Source: Rhabditoides inermis (Eukaryota; Nematoda; Chromadorea; Rhabditida; Rhabditidae). From it: DNA of 64,000 nucleotides. The notes beneath the pieces were generated by a model. It was not told the DNA's origin. It made no database searches and worked only from the letters and a program-made list of their open reading frames with translations. The stretch covers positions 17,501-81,500 of the forward strand of contig CAWZYM010000112.1 in the NCBI GenBank assembly GCA_963966185.1, given 5' to 3'. This document shows, one piece after another, positions 20,844-30,243 of the stretch. Every line of letters starts with the position of its first letter. The stretch's first letter is position 1. A program made the translations under genes and the position numbers.

Positions 20844-22085
20844 CACACACACATACACTCACACACTCACACACACACACCACACACACACACACACCTT
20901 CGTTTAGGTTTTCCATCGCCACCATGATCTGTGCGATAGTTCTCCGGAACTCAAGTGTTTGGTAAGTATAGCAATTGTTCGGATCTATCGTACCTTTTCA
21001 CTACTAGGTGTGCGATGTTCCCCCTACACATTTGCTCCACTCATACGGCGGAAACGGTTTGCGTAACACTTGCGCATACGACGGAATCCTCATGATGCTA
21101 CGAATCGAGCTGCATCGCAATCCGTCATTCAAGAAGTGAGTTCAATGAAAACGAATTCACCTCAGTGTCCACATTTCAGCGCATTCGCGGTCTCAGATGA
21201 CGACGACATAGTGAATGATGTCATTATCACTTTGACTAGGATGTCTTTCACCACTCCCCAGATGGTGAACGAGATCAAGAACAAGTTCATCGAACAGGCG
21301 AACGCAGATGCGATAAGACGGGATCTGATAGAAGTAAGTTCGACTTGCATTCAAACAATCAGTTGTCATTGTTCAGCGGAGCAGGCGGACTGGTGACATG
21401 GTGGCTACTGAGGGGTCTTTCGTAGACCAGCTGGCCACTCTCCATCGCTTCCAACACGTCTTCAGATGCCAGTGTGGCCACCGCTGGACGGTAGATGGAA
21501 ACGCCATGGAAATGTAATTACGATCTCTCAAACTGAAAACTATGTTGAAATTGTAGGAGTCATTTCACCCCAGACGGCATCATTGTTCACAAATTCCTGG
21601 AAGATAAGCAGCTCCTCTGCAGGTGAGTGTGCTGACTTTATCACCGTTTTAACAATCTATAACTACTTCAGATCGTGTGAACTGGAAATGGAAGCGTCTG
21701 AAGGGACCATCCAATCCAACGGAATACTTGTCATCGGTGCATCGACGATCGGAGTTGAGAGTGCGTATCAACTCACGCGTAAATGCAAGGTCAGAACTTT
21801 AAAATAGTCTCATGCTCACGTGCCAATGTTTCCGGGAAAAAAAATGTACTTCAGATGGGCGAGACGAAGCTGCGACTGCTTGGAGCATCGATTTGCAAGA
21901 TCGGTGGTCCAAACACATTGAATCATTTTGTTATGCTCATACCCGCTGGTTGTTCTTGGTTGTACTACGATGGTACAAACAAGGGTAACTTGTTGAAGAA
22001 GCTAGATTGTCCTAGCGAAGTCTCCAAGCTGTGTACTCCCCTCAATGATTCATTCAGTTTCCTGTTCTACACTCTTGACCAGTAA
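19641..22085 (+). CDS. PHD-like zinc finger plus USP-like (C19-like) peptidase domain protein, about 12 exons
   Basis: Exons read: 19641-19826 (acidic), 19880-19956, 20001-20163, 20361-20476, 20524-20725, 20908-20961, 21008-21135, 21180-21333, 21377-21513, 21557-21622, 21672-21789 and 21855-22085. Introns are mostly 43-65 bp, GT-AG. The nine exons from 20361 join into one uninterrupted frame of 401 residues plus TAA. A PHD-like ligand set runs over exons 5-6: CYC, CSQC, HRHHDLC, KCLVC. A Cys box follows (GLRNTCAYDGILMML), then a finger-like pair (CQCGH and CRSC) and a His box (NHFVMLI...WLYYDG), the order of ubiquitin-specific proteases. Catalysis would use that Cys and His. The join 20163/20361 is off by one base unless a micro-exon exists, and no ATG is found for exon 1, so the 5' end is unresolved. 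Confidence 0.7.
20741..20897 (+). repeat. Intronic (TC)n-(CA)n compound microsatellite
   Basis: Almost the whole 182-bp intron 20726-20907 is a CT run of about 80 bp followed by CA repeats. The other introns of this gene are 43-65 bp (one join unresolved), so the extra length is microsatellite growth. Confidence 0.95.
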
Positions 22086-22233
22086 TCCGAGCCTTCTCTG
22101 CTTCTTCTAGTTTTTTTTAAATCATTTTTGTTCCCAGTGTATGTACTTGTGAAGAATTTCCTGTTTTTTTTATTAATCAGTTATGTTCCCATACATGCTT
22201 ATTGTACAGATAAAATCGATGATACCATACCTT
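22086..22233. other. 3' flank of the PHD/USP-like gene
   Basis: About 150 bp of AT-rich sequence with no ORF and no clear AATAAA. It ends where the right arm begins. Confidence 0.5.
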
Positions 22234-22317
22234 ATTTGGAGAGAGAGAGTGAGAGAGAGAGAATGAGAGAGACGGACGTGTTTTCTCCGTATTCACCTTT
22301 TCCCAATGTTCACTTTT

Positions 22318-22393
<76 letters not shown>

Positions 22394-22686
22394 GCATAGA
22401 GGGAGAGGGGGGGAGAGAGAGAGAATGAGAGAGACGTGTTTTCTCCGTATTCACCTTTCCCCAATGTTCATGTTTTCTCCGTATTCACCTTTTCCCCAAT
22501 GTTCATGTTTTCTCCGTATTCACCTTTCCCCAATGTTCATGTTTTCTCCGTATTCACCTTTTCCCCAATGTTCATGTTTTCTCCGTATTCACCTTTTCCC
22601 CAATGTTCATGTTTTCTCCGAATTCACCTTTTCCCCAATGTTCATGTTTTCTCAGTATTGACCTTTTCCCAATGTTCACTTTTTGC

Positions 22687-22720
<34 letters not shown>

Positions 22721-22722
22721 CC
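22234..22722 (-). repeat. Right inverted arm: 35-bp tandem repeat plus GA tract
   Basis: Reverse complement of the left arm. Reading outward from the genes, it has a GA tract with GAATGAGAGAGACG, one diverged 35-bp unit ending CACTTTTTGCGAG, a (GA)n run (22319-22385), GACAGAGAGGCATAGAGGG, about seven 34/35-bp units (22432-22680), a second CACTTTTTGCGAG and a further (GA)n to about 22722. The outer GA part has no counterpart on the left, so the left arm looks truncated at the satellite junction. Confidence 0.8.
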
Positions 22723-22830
22723 GTCACTAATGCAGTTTTCTCTAGCATTCCCTTGTCAAGAGAACAAGTAACGCGTGACGCGTCGTTACGTTTCATAAAA
22801 CGTATCTTGTTCAAATACCATAGTTAGTAT

Positions 22831-22945
22831 TATGTTCATATTCATATTCACCTTTTATTCACCCCAATGTTCATGTTCATATTCATATTCACCTTTTATT
22901 CACCCCAATGTTCATATTCATGTTCATATTCATATTCATGTTTTA
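22831..22945 (+). repeat. TTCATATTCA / TTCACCCCAATG short tandem repeat
   Basis: Two to three copies of a ~50-bp unit made of GTTCATATTCATATTCACC and TTTTATTCACCCCAATG. Its TTCACC and CCCAATGTTCATG words resemble pieces of the 35-bp arm repeat on the same strand, so it may be a decayed outer extension of the right arm. Confidence 0.6.
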
Positions 22946-23039
22946 TGCACCACCGGTGCATGCACCGCCAAGAGACAACAGCTGTTTTCTAATTGTTTTT
23001 ACTTTTTTCGCTTGATAATTCTATATTAAGCTTTGTATT

Positions 23040-23925
23040 TTGTGTGTATCGATTTTCAAACATCTGATTGACATTGCGCGAACGTTTCAGAATGTGTTTA
23101 TAGCTTGTAGTTGTTCTGGTCAACGCTAATCACTCGTATATTGAATGTTGTCAGTCGTGTTTGTTGCAATATCTCGTAGATGTTGTTATTGTTTCAATAT
23201 GTAAGTATGTGTGTTGTGTGTCTTCTCTTAGTAATTATATGTGTATGATTTCAGCTTTGTCTGCGTGCGCGGTGATGCGTCGACAGGCCGGGCTGCGCGG
23301 CGCGTTCAGTTCCACACGAACAGACAAGTGAGTTCAAGTTCTTTCATTTTGTGTTTTCTAATAATACGTTTGTTATACATATAATTTCCATGATTATGTT
23401 CAGGTAGTAGCCGTGCTCGGCGAGCTGCTGGCCGCCAACGTCTGCCGTCTCCACCGAGCTCGATCTCGTCGCCCTCTCTCACAACCTTGTGAAGTGAGTG
23501 TTTTGTATTGTGTTCATTTATTTATTTTATAATAACACGCTTATTATTCAACATCGCTAGAACTCTATTTGCAGTTCGTGTTGGTACTGCCGGGCTGAAC
23601 TACACTGATCAACCTGAAGAACAAGGCATGTGAGTATGCTATATGTTTTCGTGCAAAGTTGTTTGTCAAAAGTTGCTTACCAAAACTGTAGTTGTTATGA
23701 ATGTACCACACTATGATACGAGTTGCTTGTATACATACATTGTTTTGTTCAGATGTCGACGATCAGAGTGGCTCGCCGCCGTCCCGCCCACTTTCCCAGG
23801 AAGGAGAAGGAGGAGCGATGGAGGAAGAGTAGATTTTTGTATTGTTGTTCCTACTAGTTTATTGTAGGTTCGTTTGTTGGTACTATATACATGAAAGTTG
23901 TCTTGCAATAAAGTTGATTATTTTC
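23040..23925 (+). pseudogene. Spliced transcription unit with weak histone H2A-like core; coding status doubtful
   Basis: Good splice signals define exons ending at 23200, then 23255-23327, 23404-23493, 23575-23629 and 23753 to about 23925, with introns of 54-123 bp (donors GTAAGT/GTGAGT, acceptors TTTCAG, TTCAG, GCAG). AATAAA lies at 23907-23912. The frame through exons 2-4 reads ...GRAARRVQFHTNRQ|VVAVLGELLAANV..., then a basic Arg-rich stretch, and stops (TGA, about 23596) after VLVLPG. The spacing R-A..VQF...R followed by V.AVLGELLAA recalls histone H2A (RAGLQFPVGR ... LAAVLEYLAAE), but the loop between them is missing and most of the protein is absent. It could be a decayed or rearranged histone copy, a lncRNA or a chance match. 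No 5' ATG was identified. Confidence 0.35.
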
Positions 23926-24114
23926 TTAGACTGAGAGTGTTTGTGAAACGTATGTGTGGAGAAGCCCGTGTGTAGCTTGTGTTTGTGGAGGATGTTTTCA
24001 TTTCGTGTGGTTTCATGTTTGGGAATCTAGCTGAAACATACAATTTCTGGTTCTTTGCGTTGTGTTATGCTCTCTCCGGTGTTATCATCAATGTATTCAG
24101 CTCTCCTTCTATCT

Positions 24115-24186
24115 GCCTCTATGGCGCAGCTGGTTAGAGCGGCCGCCAGTGATCTTGAGGTCGCGGGTTCGAATCCTGTCTGATAA
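24115..24186 (+). tRNA. tRNA-like pol III element (tRNA pseudogene or SINE head)
   Basis: A perfect A box (TGGCGCAGCTGG, 24122-24133) and a perfect B box (GGTTCGAATCC, 24166-24176) lie at tRNA spacing. The T arm folds (GCGGG with CCTGT allowing G-T). The anticodon arm does not: GCCGC cannot pair with CTTGA, and the base before the anticodon is not T. The acceptor halves (GCCTCTA and CTGATAA) also fail to pair. It is therefore not a working tRNA but a tRNA pseudogene or the head of a tRNA-derived SINE. The satellite spacer begins about 90 bp downstream. Confidence 0.55.
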
Positions 24187-24275
24187 TTTTGCGCATACAG
24201 CCGTTCTTCTGAAGCGCGCGAAATTTGAAATTTTCAAAACCGCACGGTTCTGCTAAACGCCCCTGTTTCTTTAAC
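24187..24275. other. Link between tRNA-like element and satellite
   Basis: Unique sequence with AAATTTGAAATTT and no ORF. It could be the body of a tRNA-derived SINE. The satellite spacer (TTTAACAAAATCATCATGG) begins at about 24270. Confidence 0.4.
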
Positions 24276-25240
24276 AAAATCATCATGGTCAATCATATTT
24301 TAATCTAAGCTTCACAAACTTCACAAATGTCTATCTGCACGACTTGCCTGCACGGTCTATCAGTATGGTTTGCCAGAGAAATTCCTGCCCAGGGAAATTC
24401 CTGGCCAGAGAAATTCCTGCCCAGGGAAATTCCTGCCCAGGGTAATTCCTGGCCAGGGAAATTCCTGGCCAGGGAAACTCCTGTCTGCACGGCTTGTCAC
24501 GGATTCCACCGAATCATCGGGACTTCTGTGACTGTCTTGCCACTCTCCTCTGCTCTCACAGTCTCTCGCTTTTTCCCTTCTCTCCTCGCATTCTCCTCTC
24601 TGGCAATATGATGGAGAGAAGAGAGAGTCTATGAAGTGGTTGATGAACAACTTTTCCGGAATTAAGTTTTCATTTAACAAAATCATCATGGTCAATCATA
24701 TTTTAATCTAAGCTTCACAAACTTCACAAATGTCTATCTGCACGACTTGCCTGCACGGTCTATCAGTATGGTTTGCCAGAGAAATTCCTGCCCAGGGAAG
24801 TTCCTGGCCAGAGAAATTCCTGCCCAGGGAAATTCCTGCCCTGGAAAATTCCTGCCCAGGGAAATTCCTGCCCAGGGAAATTCCTGCCCAGGGAAATTCC
24901 TGCCCAGGAAAATTCCTGGCCACGGAAATTCCTGGCCAGGGAAACTCCTGTCTGCACGGCTTGTCACGGATTGCACCGAATCATCGGGACTTCTGTGACT
25001 GTCTTGCCACTCTCCTCTGCTCTCACAGTCTCTGGCTTTCTCCCTTCTCTCCTCGCATTCTCCTCTCTGGCAATATGATGGAGAGAAGAGAGAGTCTATG
25101 AAGTGGTTGATGAACAACTTTTCCGGAATGAAGTTTTCATTTAACAAAATCATCATGGTCAATCATATTTTAATTTAAGCTTCACAAACTTCACAAATGT
25201 CTATCTGCACGACTTTCCTGCACGGTCTATCAGTATGGTT
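24276..25240 (-). repeat. Satellite block 3: three spacers with short arrays (minus orientation)
   Basis: The spacer appears here as the reverse complement of block 1, around 24276-24380, 24478-24780 and 24950-25243. The intervening arrays are only 6-10 monomers long. This is the first satellite after the gene island, and its orientation is opposite to that on the island's left side. Confidence 0.9.
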
Positions 25241-27388
25241 TGCCAGAGAAATTCCTGGCCAAGGAATTTCCTGCCCAGGGAAATTCCTGGCCAGGGAAAT
25301 TCCTGCCCAGGAAATTTTCTGGCCACGGCAATTCCTGCACAAGAAACTTTCTGGCCAGGAATTCCTGTCTGTACGGCTTGTCTGCTCAGTCTATTATTAT
25401 GGGGAAATTCCTGGCCAGGTAAATTCCTGGCCAGGTAAATTCCTGGCCAGGTAAATTTCTGCCCAGGAATTTTCTGCCCAGGAAAATTCCTGCTCAGGAA
25501 AATTCCTGCCCAGGGAAATTCCTGCCCAGGAAAATTCCTGGCAAGGGAAATTCCTGGCCAGGGAAATTCCTGGCCAGGGAAATTCCTGGCCAGAAAAATT
25601 CCTGGCCAGGGAAATTCCTGCCCAGGAAAATTCCTGCCCAGGGAATTTCCTGCCCAGGAAAATTCCTGGCAAGGGAAATTCCTGGCCAGGGAAATTCCTG
25701 GCCAGGTAAATTCCTGGCCAGGTAAATTCCTGGCCAGGTAAATTTCTGCCCAGGAAATTTCTGCCCAGGAAAATTCCTGCTCAGGAAAATTCCTGGCAAG
25801 GGAAATTCCTGCCCAGGAAAATTCCTGGCAAGGGAAATTCCTGGCCAGGGAAATTCCTGGCCAGGGAAATTCCTGGCCAGAGAAATTCCTGGCCAGGGGG
25901 GAAAATTCCTGCCCAGGGAACTTCCTGCCCAGGAAAAATCCTGCCCAGGGAAATTCCTGCCCAGGGAAATTCCTGCCCAGGGAAATTCCTGGCCAGAGAA
26001 ATTCCTGCCCAGGGAAATTCCTGCCCTGGAAAATTCCTGCCCAGGGAAATTCCTGCCCAGGGAAATTCCTGCCCAGGGAAATTCCTGCCCAGGAAAATTC
26101 CTGGCAAGGGAAATTCCTGGCCAGGGAAATTCCTGGCCAGGGAAATTCCTGGCCAGAGAAATTCCTGGCCAGGGAAATTCCTGCCCAGGAAAATTCCTGC
26201 CCAGGGAAATTCCTGCCCAGGAAAATTCCTGGCAAGGGAAATTCCTGGCCAGGGAAATTCCTGGCCAGGGAAATTCCTGGCCAGGGAAATTCCTGCCCAG
26301 GGAAATTCCTGGCCAGGGGGGAAAATTCCTGCCCAGGGAAATTCCTGGCCAGGGAAATTCCCGGCCAGAGAAATTCCTGGCCAGGGAAATTCCTGCCCAG
26401 GAAAATTCCTGCCCAGGAAAATTCCTGGCAAGGGAAATTCCTGGCCAGGGAAATTCCTGGCCAGGGAAATTCCTGGCCAGGGAAATTCCTGGCCAGGGAA
26501 ATTCCTGGCCAGGGAAATTCCTGGCCAGGGAAATTCCTGCCCAGAGAAACTCCTGCCCAGGGAAATTCCTGCCCAGGGAAATTCCTGCCCAGGGAAATTC
26601 CTGCCCAGGGAAATTCCTGCCCAGGAAAATTCCTGGCAAGGGAAATTCCTGGCCAGGGAAATTCCTGGCCAGGGAAATTCCTGGCCAGGGAAATTCCTGC
26701 CCAGGGAAATTCCTGGCCAGGGGGGAAAATTCCTGCCCAGGGAAATTCCTGGCCAGGGAAATTCCCGGCCAGAGAAATTCCTGGCCAGGGAAATTCCTGC
26801 CCAGGAAAATTCCTGCCCAGGAAAATTCCTGGCCAGGGAAATTCCTGCCCAGAGAAACTCCTGCCCAGGGAAATTCCTGCCCAGGGAAATTCCTGCCCAG
26901 GGAAATTCCTGCCCAGGGAAATTCCTGCCCAGGAAAATTCCTGGCAAGGGAAATTCCTGGCCAGGGAAATTCCTGGCCAGGGAAATTCCTGGCCAGAGAA
27001 ATTCCTGGCCAGGGAAATTCCTGCCCAGGAAAATTCCTGCCCAGGGAAATTCCTGCCCAGGAAAATTCCTGGCAAGGGAAATTCCTGGCCAGGGAAATTC
27101 CTGGCCAGGGAAATTCCTGGCCAGGGAAATTCCTGCCCAGGGAAATTCCTGGCCAGGGGGGAAAATTCCTGCCCAGGGAAATTCCTGGCCAGGGAGGATT
27201 ATGGGGAAATTCCTGGCCAGGGAAATTCCCGGCCAGAGAAATTCCTGGCCAGGGAAATTCCTGCCCAGGGAAATTCCTGGCCAGGGGGGAAAATTCCTGC
27301 CCAGGGAAATTCCTGGCCAGGGAGGATTATGGGGAAATTCCTGCCCAGGGAAATTCCTGCCCAGGGAAATTCCTGGCCAGGGAAACTC
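25241..27388 (-). repeat. Long 16-bp satellite array (minus orientation)
   Basis: About 130 monomers of the CCAGGGAAATTCCTGG type. Special variants act as landmarks: the TCTATTATTATGGGG link at about 25390, CCAGGGGGGAAAATTCC at about 25890, 26315, 26725 and 27155, CCCTGGAAAATTCC at 26024, and GGAGGATTATGGGG at 27194 and 27323. From about 26.0 kb on it is repeated at about 33.55 kb. Confidence 0.95.
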
Positions 27389-27688
27389 CTGTCTGCACGG
27401 CTTGTCACGGATTCCACGGAATCATCGGGACTTCTGTGACTGTCTTGCCACTCTCCTCTGCTCTCACAGTCTCTCGCTTTCTCCTTTCTCTCCTCGCATT
27501 CTCCTCTCTGGCAATTCGATAGAGAGAAGAGAGAGTCTATGAAGTGGTTGATGAACAACTTTTCCGGAATGAAGTTTTCATTTAACAAAATCATCATGGT
27601 CAATCATATTCTAATCTAAGCTTCACAAACTTCACAAATGTCTATCTGCACGACTTGCCTGCACGATCTATCAGTATGGTTTGCCAGA
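27389..27688 (-). repeat. Satellite spacer, exemplar copy (about 300 bp)
   Basis: Conserved non-array module that separates runs of monomers, from GTCTGCACGGCTTGTCACGG to TATGGTTTGCCAGAG. In order it contains a GATTC-CAC(C/G)-GAATC hairpin, a TC-rich part, GAGAGAAGAGAGAGTCTATG, the palindrome TTCCGGAA, TTTAACAAAATCATCATGG, AAGCTTCACAAACTTCACAAATG and CTGCACGACTTGCCTGCACGG. More than 30 copies occur, for example near 27783, 28203, 29965, 32040, 33208, 35021, 40491, 41588, 44188, 45935, 49673, 50772, 51912 and 56755. Sequence conservation exceeds that of many monomers. No ORF, pol III box or known family was recognised. Confidence 0.85.
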
Positions 27689-28660
27689 GAAATTCCTGCC
27701 CAGGGAAATTCCTGGTCAGAGAAATTCCTGCCCAGGGAAATTCCTGCCCAGGAAAAGAAAAGAAATTCCTGGCCAGGGAAACTCCTGTCTGCACGGCTTG
27801 TCACGGATTCCACCGAATCATCGGGACTTCTGTGACTGTCTTGCCACTCTCCTCTGCTCTCACAGTCTCTCGCTTTCTCCCTTCTCTCCTCGCATTCTCC
27901 TCTCTGGCAATATGATGGAGAGAAGAGAGAGTCTATGAAGTGGTTGATGAACAACTTTTCCGGAATGAAGTTTTCATTTAACAAAATCATCATGGTCAAC
28001 CATATTTTAATCTAAGCTTCACAAACTTCACAAATGTCTATCTGCACGACTTGTCTGCACGGTCTATCAGTATGGTTTGCCAGAGAAATTCCTGGTCAGG
28101 GAAATTCCTGGCCAGGGAAATTCCTGCCCAGGGAAATTCCTGCCCAGGGAAATTCCTGCCCAGGAAAATTCCTGCCCAGGGAAATTCCTGGCCAGGGAAA
28201 CTCCTGTCTGCACGGCTTGTCACGGATTCCACCGAATCATCGGGACTTCTGTGACTGTCTTGCCACTCCCCTCTGCTCTCACAGTCTCTCGCTTGCTCCC
28301 TTCTCTCCTCGCATTCTCCTCTCTGGCAATATGATGGAGAGAAGAGAGAGTCTATGAAGTGGTTGATGAACAACTTTCCGGAATGAAGTTTTCATTTAAC
28401 AAAATCATCAGTGTCAATCATATTTTAATCTAAGCTTCACAAACTTCACAAATGTCTATCTGCACGACTTGCCTGCACGGTCTATCAGTATGGTTTGCCA
28501 GAAAAATTCCTGGCCAGGGAAATTCCTGGCCAGGGAAATTTCTGGCCAGGGAAATTCCTGCCCAGGAAATTTCCTGGCCACGGCAATTCCTGCACAAGAA
28601 ACTTTCTGGCCAGGAATTCCTGTCTGCACGGCTTGTCTGCTCGGTCTATTATTATGGATT

Positions 28661-28870
28661 GTCTGCACTGTTCATATGCACCGGTTGTATGCATGTACGG
28701 TATGAAATTCCTGGCCAGGGAAATCGATCCAGAGCAAGTATGCAAATGAACGCGAAAAGTTTAAGAAGGCGGTATATTTGCACGATCTATCTAGACGGCT
28801 TGGCAGTTCCGTGGATTCCACGGATCCGTGTCAGTTCCGTGTATTCCAGTTCCGTGATTTCCACGGATTC
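28661..28870 (-). repeat. Variant insert with CCGTGG-ATT-CCACGG inverted repeat
   Basis: A segment not found in ordinary spacers. It has GTTCATATGCACCGGTTG, an octamer-like ATGCAAAT (about 28740), and a run of GTTCCGTG repeats with the perfect inverted repeat CCGTGGATTCCACGG (about 28809-28823). It recurs whole at 36289-36498, and its right part recurs at about 32630, 42175 and 46520, each time fused to a monomer array. Confidence 0.7.
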
Positions 28871-30243
28871 CACCGAATCATCGGAACCTCTGTGACTGTC
28901 TTGCCACTCTCCTCTGCTCTCACAGTCTCTCGTTTTCTTCTCTCTCTCCTCGCATTCTCCTCTCTGGCAATATGATGGAGAGAAGAGAGAGTCTATGTAG
29001 TGGTTGATGAACAACTTTTCCGGAATGAAGTTTTCATTTAACGAAATCATCATGGTCAGTCATTTTTTTTCTCACAGTCTCTCGTTTTCTCCCCTCTCTC
29101 CTCGCATTCTCCTCTCTGGCAATATGATGAAGAGAAGAGAGAGTCTATGTAGTGGTTGATGAACAACTTTTCCGGAATGAAGTTGTCATTTAACAAAATC
29201 ATCATGGTCAATCATATTTTAATCTAAGCTTCACAAACTTCACAAATGTCTATCTGCTCGACTTGCCTGCACGGTCTATCAGTATGGTTTGCCAGAGAAA
29301 TTCCTGGCCAGGGAAATTCCTGCCCAGGGAAATTCCTGCCCAGGGAAATTCCTGGCCAGGGAAATTCCAGGCCAGGAAAACTCCTGTCTGCACGGCTTGT
29401 CACGGATTCCACCGAATCATCGGGACTTCTGTGACTGTCTTGCCACTCTCCTCTGCTCTCACAGTCTCTCGCGCTTTCTCCCTTCTCTCCTCGCATTCTC
29501 CTCTCTGGCAATATGATGGAGAGAAGAGATAGTCTATGAAGTGGTTGATGAACAACTTTTCCGGAATGAAGTTTTCATTTAATAAAATCATCATGGTCAA
29601 TCATATTTTAATCTAAGCTTCTCAAACTTCACAAATGTCTATCTGCACGACTTGCCTGCACGGTCTATCGGTATGGTTTGCCATAGAAATTCCTGCCCAG
29701 GGAAATTCCTGGCCAGGGAAATTCCTGCCCAGGGAAATTCCTGCCCAGGGAAATTCCTGCCCAGGAAAAATCCTTCCCAGGGAAATTCCTGCCCAGGGAA
29801 ATTCCTGCCCAGGGAAATTCCTGGCCAGAGAAATTCCTGCCCAGGGAAATCCCTGCCCTGGAAAATTCCTGCCCAGGGAAATTCCTGCCCAGGGAAATTC
29901 CTGCCCAGGGAAATTCCTGCCCAGGGAAATTCCTGGCCAGGGAAATTCCTGGCCAGGGAAACTCCTGTCTGCACGGCTTGTCACGGATTCCACCGAATCA
30001 TCGGGACTTCTGTGACTGTCTTGCCACTCTCCTCTGCTCTCACAGTCTCTCGCTTTCTCCCTTCTCTCCTCGCATTCTCCTCTCTGGCAATATGATGGAG
30101 AGAAGAGAGAGTCTATGAAGTGGTTGATGAACAACTTTTCCGGAATAAAGTTTTCATTTAACAAAATCATCATGGTCAATCATATTTTAATTTAAGCTTC
30201 ACAAACTTCACAAATGTCTATCTGCGCGACTTGCCTGCACGGA

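Larger units (their letters stand above)
27389..30243 (-). repeat. Spacer-rich cluster, copy 1
   Basis: Several spacers in succession, separated by arrays of 5-17 monomers. It includes a double, truncated spacer at about 29055-29160 and a unique insert at 28661-28870 (GCACCGGTTGTATGCATG region). The whole cluster is repeated at 35019-37872, offset about 7632. Confidence 0.9.

Noticed and set aside
22970..23040. Gene between the right arm and the spliced unit
   Set aside because: No frame with start, length or splice support. Only AT-rich sequence and the TTCATATTCA repeat are present.
24115..24186. Functional tRNA gene
   Set aside because: A and B boxes are perfect, but the anticodon stem and acceptor stem do not pair and position 33 is not T.
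27389..27688. CENP-B box in the spacer
   Set aside because: The nearest match, TTCGGTGGAATCCGT on the complementary strand, fits only 7 of 9 essential bases of the CENP-B core, within chance for this length.
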